A DNA stretch of 37,280 bases from CAVORB01 sp964395315 (GTDB lineage: Bacteria; Pseudomonadota; Gammaproteobacteria; Chromatiales; Chromatiaceae): the NCBI GenBank assembly GCA_964395315.1, contig CAYNBI010000030.1:1-37280 (forward strand), in the 5' to 3' direction. This document shows positions 1 to 6,935 of the stretch, one piece after another. The translations under genes and the position numbers were made by a program. Under the pieces are notes generated by a model. The model did no database searches, was not told where the DNA came from, and saw nothing but the letters and a program-made list of their open reading frames with translations. Position 1 is the stretch's first letter. Every line of letters starts with the position of its first letter.

Positions 1-54
1 CTAACGCCTAACGCCTAACGCCTAACGCCTAACGCCTAACGCCTAACGCCTAAC
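1..54. repeat. Tandem heptamer array GCCTAAC, at least 7 copies
   Basis: Seven perfect head-to-tail copies of GCCTAAC occupy 6-54, with a partial copy (CTAAC) at 1-5, so the array probably continues beyond the left edge. On the minus strand the unit reads GTTAGGC, which fits the integron core-site consensus GTTRRRY. The last copy (48-54) is also the R' box of the attC site at 48-123. The array therefore lies exactly at the boundary between the first cassette and whatever follows it. It could come from replication slippage or from repeated integrase action; the sequence does not decide. Confidence 0.95.
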
Positions 55-123
55 GTTTGCGTTAACCAGCAGACGTATGAGCGACTGCGAATACGGCTGT
101 CTGCGTTGAACGCATCGTTAAAT
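48..123 (-). other. attC recombination site of the first integron cassette
   Basis: Read on the minus strand, the site begins with ATTTAAC (123-117, fits R'' RYYYAAC) and ends with GTTAGGC (54-48, fits R' GTTRRRY). The two arms are imperfect reverse complements. TAACG, then TGCGTT, then AAC, then CAGAC, then GTAT can pair in order, with a few unpaired bases on one arm only, around a central loop near 81-90. This is the expected single-strand fold of an attC with extrahelical bases. About 76 bp is within the usual attC size range. Its orientation, with R' away from the integrase, is correct for a cassette inserted at an attI beside 434. Confidence 0.82.
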
Positions 124-166
124 CAAGCCTCACTCCTGTGTAGAACAACGTCCTGTCCGCGGCCTT

Positions 167-274
167 CTACCCGAGAACACGACCAATGCTGAAAAATCGG
201 TCGTCTCCTGAAGGAAACGACTTGTCTGGATTAACTTCGTTATCCTGCAAGACTTTTCCTTCAGGTAGTAACAT
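167..274 (-). CDS. Small cassette-encoded ORF, 35 aa, function unknown
   Basis: An ATG at 274-272 opens 35 codons ending in TAG at 169-167. It is preceded by AGGG eight bases upstream, a plausible ribosome binding site. The peptide begins MLLPEGKVLQ and ends FFSIGRVLG; it is hydrophilic, with no signal peptide or membrane segment, and I do not recognise it. The orientation, away from the integrase with the attC behind it, is that of a normal cassette gene. The region is visibly less GC-rich than its surroundings. Most of the ORF lies inside the nested palindrome at 188-294, so it may be an accidental frame across a structured element rather than a real gene. Confidence 0.4.
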   Translation of the reverse strand: MLLPEGKVLQDNEVNPDKSFPSGDDRFFSIGRVLG

Positions 275-294
275 AATTTTCCCTATTTTTCAGC
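188..294. repeat. Nested large palindrome within the first cassette
   Basis: An outer perfect 10-bp inverted repeat (GCTGAAAAAT at 188-197, ATTTTTCAGC at 285-294) encloses a perfect 11-bp inverted repeat (CCTGAAGGAAA at 207-217, TTTCCTTCAGG at 255-265). Inside that, GATTAAC (229-235) faces GTTATC (239-244) across TTC, with one unpaired base. The whole 107 bp can fold on either strand into a long interrupted hairpin. In a leftward transcript the ribosome binding site and start codon of the 35-aa ORF would sit between the outer and inner stems. Confidence 0.85.
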
Positions 295-357
295 TTTTTA
301 TTTTGAGTCTCGGGTTCTTAATAGACGCTTTGGGATGGGTGAAGAATTAGCGGCCGG

Positions 358-433
358 ATTTAACGTGTTCTAGCTTGCGTTAGGATGATAAGGTTCTAGA
401 CTGAATGCAGTATAGTCCAAAAGTATCCTAACG
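358..433 (-). other. Probable attI site and integrase promoter region
   Basis: This is the stretch between the first cassette and the integrase start. Minus-strand GTTAAAT (364-358) fits GTTRRRY and is the best candidate for the attI insertion point. GTTAGGA at 379-385 and TCCTAAC at 426-432 form an inverted pair within a perfect 9-bp inverted repeat (378-386 and 425-433); they resemble integrase-binding core boxes. TATAGT at 411-416 could be a -10 box for the integrase, but no good -35 box accompanies it. No LexA box (CTGT-N8-ACAG) is seen. The site boundaries are inferred. Confidence 0.5.
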
Positions 434-1810
434 ATGCCTCACCCTGTCCGGTCGCGCGCGCGTCGTGAAGACGGTTCCCCGTCCAACTGGGACAGGTACC
501 TGGATCTCCTCGCCAAGAGGGGCGTTCCGCAGAGATTCCATCGCTGGTACGTGCGCAGGGTGGAGGAGTTTCTGAAGGCGGTCCGCCCCGATTCGCTGAA
601 GCAAATTACCGCAGACCAGGTCACCGGGTATCTTCAACAGGCATCCACGCGGCAGGGACTTGCCGGTTGGCAGTTTCGCCAGGCCGTGGACGCACTGCAA
701 ATGCTTCTGATCGATCTCGCGCAGGCCCCAGCGGGAAAGTCGGTGGACTGGGACTACTGGAAAGAGGCCAGCGCTTCTCTCCCGGAGGACCATCCCACCA
801 CGGCGAGGTCGCTGCCGCCCGGCACCGGCCCGCGCTTCGCCGACGCGGTGGAGTCGTTTCCGGTATTGGAGACGCTGGCGCGCACCATTCGCTCGATGCA
901 GTATTCGATCCGCACCGAACAATCCTACGTTGCTTGGTGCCACCGCTTCCTCCGCTTTTGCGGCGCGACTGATCCCGGCACGCTCGGGCGTGAGGACGTT
1001 CAGCGGTTCCTCAGCCACCTGGCGGTGGATCGCGCCGTTTCCAGCAAGACCCAGAGCCTGGCCTACAACGCGGTCGCTTTCCTGTTCAAGCAGGTGCTTG
1101 AGCGCCCGTTGGAGGACGTGCGTTTCGCCAGGACCAAGCGGTCCGATCGGCTGCCGGTGGTGCTGAGCCGAGACGAAGCGCGGCGGCTGCTCGATCAGCT
1201 CGATGGCACCTTCGGTCTGATGGCCCGGCTGATGTACGGCACCGGGATGCGCCTGATGGAGTGCGTGCGCCTGCGGGTGGGGGACCTGGACTTCGATCGC
1301 GGGCTGATCGTGGTGAGAGACGGCAAGGGCGGCAAGGACCGGGTCGTGCCCTTGCCGGCGCGGCTGTGCGAGCCGCTGGAAGCACATCTGCGGCGTGTCA
1401 GGGATCAGCACGCGGCGGATCGGGACGCGGGCGGCGGTTCCGCCTACCTGCCGGACGCGCTGGCGCGCAAGTACCCCAACGCCCCGCGTGAATGGATCTG
1501 GCAGTACGTTTTTCCGAGCAGCCGCTTGTCGCAGGACCCCAAGACGGGGCAGATCAGGCGCCACCATCTGCATGAGTCCTCGCTGCAGCGGGCGATCAAG
1601 GCGGCGGGGCAGAAAGCGGACATCCCCAAGCGGGTCAACAGCCACGCCCTGCGCCACTCCTTCGCGACGCATCTGCTGGAGGCGGGCTACGACATCCGCA
1701 CCGTCCAGGAACTGCTGGGGCATGCCGACGTCTCCACCACCATGATCTATACCCACGTCATGAACCGGCCCGGCGTGATGCCGGTGCGCAGTCCGATCGA
1801 TTCCATGTGA
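434..1810 (+). CDS. intI: Integron integrase (tyrosine recombinase), N-terminally extended
   Basis: The 458-aa protein recombines attC sites with attI. The catalytic tyrosine-recombinase residues are visible: R273, a lysine near 301, H404 and R407 (HALRH), H430 (LLGHADVS) and Y439 (IYTHV). The integron-specific insert absent from other recombinases lies at about 340-362 (ALARKYPNAPREWIWQYVF) and is followed by RRHHLH. The SAM-like core-binding domain spans about 140-225 (HYSIRT-type start at 155-161). About 120-130 residues precede it, including NWDRYLDLL near 18-26, so the protein is longer than class 1 IntI (about 337 aa). The reading frame is intact. The ATG at 434 lacks a clear Shine-Dalgarno. 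The stop overlaps the start of lhr. Confidence 0.93.
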   Translation: MPHPVRSRARREDGSPSNWDRYLDLLAKRGVPQRFHRWYVRRVEEFLKAVRPDSLKQITADQVTGYLQQASTRQGLAGWQFRQAVDALQMLLIDLAQAPAGKSVDWDYWKEASASLPEDHPTTARSLPPGTGPRFADAVESFPVLETLARTIRSMQYSIRTEQSYVAWCHRFLRFCGATDPGTLGREDVQRFLSHLAVDRAVSSKTQSLAYNAVAFLFKQVLERPLEDVRFARTKRSDRLPVVLSRDEARRLLDQLDGTFGLMARLMYGTGMRLMECVRLRVGDLDFDRGLIVVRDGKGGKDRVVPLPARLCEPLEAHLRRVRDQHAADRDAGGGSAYLPDALARKYPNAPREWIWQYVFPSSRLSQDPKTGQIRRHHLHESSLQRAIKAAGQKADIPKRVNSHALRHSFATHLLEAGYDIRTVQELLGHADVSTTMIYTHVMNRPGVMPVRSPIDSM

Positions 1811-4800
1811 GCATCGACCGGTTCAGCCCCGCCGCGCGGCACTGGTTCGAGCAGAACTTCTCAGCCCCCACCCAGGCCCAGGCCCTGGGCTGGCCGGTGA
1901 TCGCCTCGGGCCGGCATGCGCTCGTCACCGCCCCCACCGGGAGCGGCAAGACCCTCGCCGCCTTCCTCTGGAGCATCGACCGCCTTTGCCGCGAGGGGGA
2001 GGACGAGGGCGCGGGCGTGCGCGTGCTCTACGTCTCCCCCCTCAAGGCCCTGGTCTACGACATCGAGCGCAACCTGCGCGCGCCCCTCGCCGGCATCGCC
2101 CGCGCGGCGGAGGCGCTGGGCCAGCCGCTGCGGCTGCCGAGCGTGGCGGTGCGCACCGGTGATACCCCGCAGCGGGAGCGCCAGCGCCAGCTCAGGGAGC
2201 CCCCGGAGATCCTGGTCACCACGCCCGAGTCCCTGTACCTGATCCTGGGCTCCAGGGCGGCGGCGAACCTGGCCCGGGTCCACACCCTGATCGTGGACGA
2301 GGTGCACTCGCTGGCCCCGACCAAGCGCGGCGCCCATCTCGCCCTGTCCCTGGAACGGCTGGCGGCGCGGTGCCCGGCGGACCCCCAGCGCATCGGCCTG
2401 TCCGCCACCGTGCGTCCGCTCGACGAGGCGGCGCGCTTCCTCGGCGGCGACCGGCGGGTGGAGATCGTCGATGCGGCCGCGCCGCCGCTGCTGGACCTCA
2501 AGGTGGCCGTGCCGGTGCCCGACATGGCGCATCCCCCGCAGACGCCCGAGCAGCCCCGGGGCGGTCCCATCCTGGCCGAGCTCTACAGCCGGGAGGTGAG
2601 CCGTCCGCCGCAGGAGAAGGGGATGTGGTCGGCCATCTACCCGGCGCTGCTGGAGGAGATTCGCTCCAGCCGTTCGACCATCGTCTTCGTCAACAGCCGC
2701 GGCCTGTGCGAGCGCCTGTGCCAGCGCCTCAACGACCTGGCGGGGGAGGAGCTGGTGCGCGCCCATCACGGCAGCGTCTCCCACGAGCAGCGCGCCGAGA
2801 TCGAGGACGGCCTCAAGCGCGGCAGCATCCGCGCCATCGTCGCCACCAGCTCCCTGGAGATGGGGATCGACATGGGGGCCGTGGACCGGGTGCTGCTGGT
2901 CGAGTCCCCGGGCTCGGTGGCCCGCGGGCTGCAGCGGGTGGGCCGCGCCGGGCACGGGGTGGGGGAGGTGAGCAGCGGGCGCATCTACCCCAAGTTCCGG
3001 GGCGACCTGCTGGAGTGCGCGGTCATCGCCGGGCGCATGCTGCGCGGCGAGCTGGAGCCCTTCCGCATGCCGCGCAACGCGCTGGACGTGCTCGCGCAGC
3101 AGGTCACGGCCCTGTGCTGCGAGGGGGAGCGGACGGTGGCGGAGATCCAGGCTCTCGTGACCCGCTCCGGCCCCTACCGCGAGCTGACCCGCGGCGCCCT
3201 GGAGGCGGTGCTGGACATGCTCTCCGGGCGCTACTTGTCGAGCGAGCTCGCGGAGCTGCGGCCGCTGCTCAGCTGGGACCGCGCCGCCGATCGCCTGAGC
3301 CCCCGCCGCGGCGCGCCCATGGTTGCGCGCCTCAACGCGGGCACCATCCCGGACCGGGGCACCTACGGCGTGCACCTGGGCGCCGACGGCCCCCGGATCG
3401 GGGAGCTGGACGAGGAGATGGTGTTCGAAACCAAGGCCGGCGACTGCATCCTGCTCGGGGCCAGCACCTGGCGTGTGGAGGAGATCACCCGCGACCGGGT
3501 CCTGGTCAGCCCTGCCCCCGGCGAGCCGGGCCGGCTGCCCTTCTGGCGGGGTGACGGCCCCGGGCGGCCCCTGGAGCTGGGATTCGCCCTCGGCGCCTTC
3601 TGCCGCCAGGTCGCGGCGCGCGGGGCCGCCGAGGCGGAGTCCTGGATCGCCGCCAACACCCCGCTGGACCCCGGGGCGGCGCGCAACCTTGCCGCCTACG
3701 TCCGCGAGCAGCGGGAGGCCACCGGGCAGGTGCCGAGCGACCGGGTCGTCGTCGTCGAGCGCTTCCGCGACGAGCTGGGCGATTGGCGGGTGTGCATCCT
3801 CTCGCCCTTCGGCGTCCGCGTCCACGCCCCCTGGGCCATGGCCCTGCAGCGTCACCTCGGGGCGCGCGAGGGCTTCGAGATCCAGGTCATGTACACCGAC
3901 GACGGGATCGTGCTGCGCTTCGCCGACGGGGAGGACCTGCCGGCGCTGCCGGACCTGCTGCCGGACCCGGAGACCGTCGAGGACCAGGTCACCGAGCAGC
4001 TGGCCGACACTTCCCTGTTCGCCGGCCTGTTCCGCGAGAACGCCGCGCGCTCCCTGCTGACGCCCCGGCGCAGCGCCAAGGGCCGCCAGCCGCTGTGGGC
4101 GCAGCGCCTGAGGGCGCAGAACCTGCTCGCCGCCGTGCGCCGCTATCCGTCGTTCCCCATCGTCCTGGAGACCTACCGCCAGGCCCTGAGCGACGTCTTT
4201 GACCTTCCGGGCCTGCGGGACATCCTGGGTCGTATCCGCAGCCGCGCCATCCGGGTGCACGAGGCGGAGACCCGCAGCGCCTCGCCCTTCGCCCGCTCGC
4301 TGGTGTTCGCCTACGTCGCCGCCTACATCTACGAGCAGGACGCCCCGCTGGCCGAGCGGCGGGCCCAGGCGCTGACCCTGGATCGCGGGCTGCTCTCCGA
4401 GCTGCTGGGCCAGGCGGAGCTGCGGGAGCTGATCGACCCCGAGGTGCTCGACGAGCTGGAGCGGGAGCTGCAGCACCGGGTGGCGGAGCGCCGGGCGCGG
4501 GACCCGGACGAGCTGCACGACCTGCTGCGTCGGCTGGGGGATCTGGACGAGCCCGAGATCCGCGCCCGCTGCACCGCCGATCCGCGGCCCTGGCTCGCCG
4601 CCCTGGACGCCCAGCGCCGAGCGGTGCGGTTGCGGATCGCCGGCTCGGTGCGCTGGATCGCCGCCGAGGATGCGGGCCTTTACCGCGACGCCCTCGGCTG
4701 TGTCCCGCCGCCGGGCCTGCCGGACGGCTATGTCGCCCTCACCGACGCCCCGCTGGAGCACCTGCTGCGCCGCTATGCCCGCACGCGGGGGCCTTTTCCG

Positions 4801-6228
4801 GTGCGGGAGCCGGCGGCCCGCTATGCGCTGCGTCCGCCGCAGCTCGAGCCCGTGCTGCGACTGCTCGAGGCCCAGGGTGACCTGGTGCATGGGGAGATAC
4901 GCCCCGGCGGGGCGGAACCAGAGTGGTGCGACGCGGAGGTGCTGCGGCGGCTGCGCAGGCGCACGCTGGCCCGGCTGCGCAGCGCGGTGGCCGCGGTGGA
5001 TGCGGCCACCCTGGGGCGCTTCCTGCCCGCGTGGCACGGCATCGGTCAGGACCTCAGGGGCCGGGACCGGCTGATGGAGGCGGTCCTCCAGCTCGAAGGG
5101 CTGACGGTATCCTGGGCGCAACTGGATCGTGTGCTGTTACCCGCGCGTGTGCCCGGTTACCGCGGCGAGGACCTGGACATGCTCGCCGCCACCGGCCGCC
5201 TGGTCTGGATCGGACAGGGGGCGGCGGGACCGAGGGACGGGCGGATCGCCCTCTACCGGCGCGAGCGCGTCAGCGGTCTGTTCCAGCCCGCCCCGGACAC
5301 CGAGCCCCTGGACGGCCTGCACGCGGTGCTCCTCGGGCACCTGCGGGCGCGGGGGGCCTGCTTTCTGATGGAGCTCGCGCAGGCCGCCGAGCATGCGGGC
5401 CTGGAGGTCCGCAGGGACGATTTCGAGGCCGCGTTGTGGGACCTGGTCTGGTCCGGACACATCACCAACGACACCTTCGCCCCCCTGCGCGGGCTGGCTG
5501 GTGGCGCCCGCTGGCGGCGGCGGGGCCGGGAGCCGGCGGTGGCCGGCGGGCGCTGGTCCTGTGTGCGCGATCTTCTGCGCCAGACCTCCGATACCGAGCG
5601 CCTGCTCGCCCGCGCCGAGATGCTGCTGGAGCGTTACGGGGTGCTCAGCCGGGAGGCGGCCCAGGCAGAGGGCCTGGCGGGCGGATTCGGGTCGATCTAT
5701 CGCTTGCTGCGGGACATGGAGGAGGGCGGGAAGGTGCGCCGGGGATACTTCGTGGAGGGGCTGTCCGGGGCCCAGTTCGCGCTCGCCGGAGCGGTGGACC
5801 GGCTGCGCGGGGCGCGGATCGACGAGGTGCCGGTGGGTGGCTGGAGCGCCGAGGAGGTGCGGATCCTCTCCGCGGCTGATCCCGCCAATCCCTTCGGCGC
5901 GCTTCTCCCCTGGCCGGAGACGGGCGGCGGCAGCGCGCCCAAGCGCAGCAGCGGGGCCTGGGTCGTCCTGGTGGCGGGCCGGCCGGTGCTCTTTCTCGGC
6001 GCGGGGGGCGGGCAGCTCTCCACCTTTCCCGCGTGCATCACCGAGGAGGGGGGAGAGCTGGACCTCGCGCTCTCCGCGCTGCCTGCTGTCCCCCGCACCG
6101 GCCGCGGGCGCATGCTGATTCGCAAGATCGACGGGTTGCCCGCCCTAGAGTCACCCCTGCGCGAACGCCTGCTCGGCGTGGGATTCGAGCCCGATTACGA
6201 CGGGCTGCGGTGCGGGATTCCGCGCTGA
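1807..6228 (+). CDS. lhr: Large ATP-dependent helicase Lhr
   Basis: This 1473-aa superfamily 2 helicase of the Lhr family is a DNA/RNA helicase linked to DNA repair. The GTG start at 1807 overlaps the integrase stop in GTGA. Walker A is at about 42-49 (APTGSGKT), the motif II box DEVH at 164-167, SAT near 200, and motif VI QRVGRAGH at 376-383. The N-terminal half is the Lhr core (two RecA domains plus a winged helix). The long C-terminal half, about 600 residues beyond the core, matches the long bacterial form; E. coli Lhr is about 1538 aa. The gene appears complete. A short GC hairpin straddles the stop (CCGCG/CGCGG). Translational coupling to an integron integrase is unusual. Confidence 0.93.
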   Translation: MSIDRFSPAARHWFEQNFSAPTQAQALGWPVIASGRHALVTAPTGSGKTLAAFLWSIDRLCREGEDEGAGVRVLYVSPLKALVYDIERNLRAPLAGIARAAEALGQPLRLPSVAVRTGDTPQRERQRQLREPPEILVTTPESLYLILGSRAAANLARVHTLIVDEVHSLAPTKRGAHLALSLERLAARCPADPQRIGLSATVRPLDEAARFLGGDRRVEIVDAAAPPLLDLKVAVPVPDMAHPPQTPEQPRGGPILAELYSREVSRPPQEKGMWSAIYPALLEEIRSSRSTIVFVNSRGLCERLCQRLNDLAGEELVRAHHGSVSHEQRAEIEDGLKRGSIRAIVATSSLEMGIDMGAVDRVLLVESPGSVARGLQRVGRAGHGVGEVSSGRIYPKFRGDLLECAVIAGRMLRGELEPFRMPRNALDVLAQQVTALCCEGERTVAEIQALVTRSGPYRELTRGALEAVLDMLSGRYLSSELAELRPLLSWDRAADRLSPRRGAPMVARLNAGTIPDRGTYGVHLGADGPRIGELDEEMVFETKAGDCILLGASTWRVEEITRDRVLVSPAPGEPGRLPFWRGDGPGRPLELGFALGAFCRQVAARGAAEAESWIAANTPLDPGAARNLAAYVREQREATGQVPSDRVVVVERFRDELGDWRVCILSPFGVRVHAPWAMALQRHLGAREGFEIQVMYTDDGIVLRFADGEDLPALPDLLPDPETVEDQVTEQLADTSLFAGLFRENAARSLLTPRRSAKGRQPLWAQRLRAQNLLAAVRRYPSFPIVLETYRQALSDVFDLPGLRDILGRIRSRAIRVHEAETRSASPFARSLVFAYVAAYIYEQDAPLAERRAQALTLDRGLLSELLGQAELRELIDPEVLDELERELQHRVAERRARDPDELHDLLRRLGDLDEPEIRARCTADPRPWLAALDAQRRAVRLRIAGSVRWIAAEDAGLYRDALGCVPPPGLPDGYVALTDAPLEHLLRRYARTRGPFPVREPAARYALRPPQLEPVLRLLEAQGDLVHGEIRPGGAEPEWCDAEVLRRLRRRTLARLRSAVAAVDAATLGRFLPAWHGIGQDLRGRDRLMEAVLQLEGLTVSWAQLDRVLLPARVPGYRGEDLDMLAATGRLVWIGQGAAGPRDGRIALYRRERVSGLFQPAPDTEPLDGLHAVLLGHLRARGACFLMELAQAAEHAGLEVRRDDFEAALWDLVWSGHITNDTFAPLRGLAGGARWRRRGREPAVAGGRWSCVRDLLRQTSDTERLLARAEMLLERYGVLSREAAQAEGLAGGFGSIYRLLRDMEEGGKVRRGYFVEGLSGAQFALAGAVDRLRGARIDEVPVGGWSAEEVRILSAADPANPFGALLPWPETGGGSAPKRSSGAWVVLVAGRPVLFLGAGGGQLSTFPACITEEGGELDLALSALPAVPRTGRGRMLIRKIDGLPALESPLRERLLGVGFEPDYDGLRCGIPR

Positions 6229-6300
6229 CGCGCGGTGGCTGTTTGTCTGCAGAGACGGCCCTGGCGACCAGGGCGCATCTCTCTTGGCTCGACTTCGTCC

Positions 6301-6555
6301 CTATCGGCCGGCCTGGGTGACCCGGTGTTCCCCCGACGGGGAACGCCGGACCGACTGGAGGCGGGACACCGTCTGCAAGGCGCGAGCGGCGGACTCCGCG
6401 TCGACGTTGAACTGGGGCTCGGCATCCGGTGCCGTGACGAGGTGGCACGGGCGGTCCGAGAATGTGGTCTGACCGTCGACCTCGCACTTGTAGAGGTTGA
6501 CCGCCTGGGCCGACGTGGCGGCCAGGAAAAGGGCCGTGATGGGCAGTAGTCTCAT
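6301..6555 (-). CDS. Small exported DUF4124 protein
   Basis: This 84-aa protein has a clear signal peptide (MRLLPITALFLAATSAQA) followed by NLYKCEVDGQTTFSDRPC. That is the typical short DUF4124 motif: a YKC..G...FSD.PC pattern with two conserved cysteines, about residues 24 and 37. DUF4124 proteins are small periplasmic proteins of unknown role, widespread in Gammaproteobacteria. The rest (about 40 residues) is polar and variable. No strong Shine-Dalgarno precedes the ATG. It is convergent with lhr, with 72 bp between the two stops. Confidence 0.8.
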   Translation of the reverse strand: MRLLPITALFLAATSAQAVNLYKCEVDGQTTFSDRPCHLVTAPDAEPQFNVDAESAARALQTVSRLQSVRRSPSGEHRVTQAGR

Positions 6556-6935
6556 GGTCTGGCGTCCGTTTCCGAAAAAAATTGCGCGTGACCTTCATCT
6601 CGCAAGAGCGGTGCCATTCGGGCGGCGCCGGTCCGCGAAGTGAGCGGGGGGTCACACCGCGACAGCCCCTGAGCGGGCGCGGAATCGTGCCGGGGCGCGA
6701 AAAGCTCAAGTAAAACGAGTGATTGACCGCAGCCGGTAAGATGTTGCGGGAGGCGCAGCAAGGTCAGGAATCGGGTGGGGTCGGCGGTGCCGCGCACGCG
6801 GTCCGGCGCTGAAAAGACGCGGCGGATCACCCCTCGTCGCCGCTGCCCGACATTGGCCCGCGCGGCCCTCTGTTGGCTCGACTCGAGCGCCTCCGCCTGC
6901 TCGTGCTCGGAGGCCGCCCGGATCGAAGCCGCCGC
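6556..6935. other. 380-bp non-coding gap
   Basis: I see no convincing gene here. A 92-codon minus-strand frame (6552-6830) overlaps the DUF4124 start and has no domain, signal or ribosome binding site, so I treat it as chance. The only structured site is the hairpin at 6889-6914. The stretch upstream of the DUF4124 gene (6570-6585) has a short A/T run that may belong to its promoter; no clear -35/-10 pair is visible. Confidence 0.5.
6889..6914 (-). terminator. Hairpin downstream of the aldolase gene
   Basis: A perfect 7-bp inverted repeat (GCCTCCG at 6889-6895, CGGAGGC at 6908-6914) with a 12-base loop lies just after the aldolase stop. No T-run follows, so termination is only a guess. Confidence 0.3.

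Noticed and set aside
1..54. Possible CRISPR array
   Set aside because: The units are 7 bp and directly abutting, with no spacers and no cas genes nearby.
188..294. Second attC site or insertion sequence ends
   Set aside because: The palindrome lacks RYYYAAC/GTTRRRY boxes at its ends, and there is no transposase or target duplication.
365..433. LexA (SOS) box before the integrase
   Set aside because: No CTGT-N8-ACAG or close variant in the promoter region.
428..1756. Minus-strand frame of 442 codons opposite the integrase
   Set aside because: The plus-strand frame contains the full catalytic set of an integron integrase; the antisense product has no recognisable feature.
1861..5121. A very long open frame (1086 codons) on the minus strand, opposite lhr
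   Set aside because: High-GC antisense shadow: the plus-strand frame has all Lhr motifs, while the minus-strand product is a low-complexity Gln/His/Arg/Gly-rich sequence without domains.
6552..6830. Minus-strand 92-codon frame upstream of the DUF4124 gene
   Set aside because: No ribosome binding site, domain or signal; overlaps the DUF4124 start in another frame.
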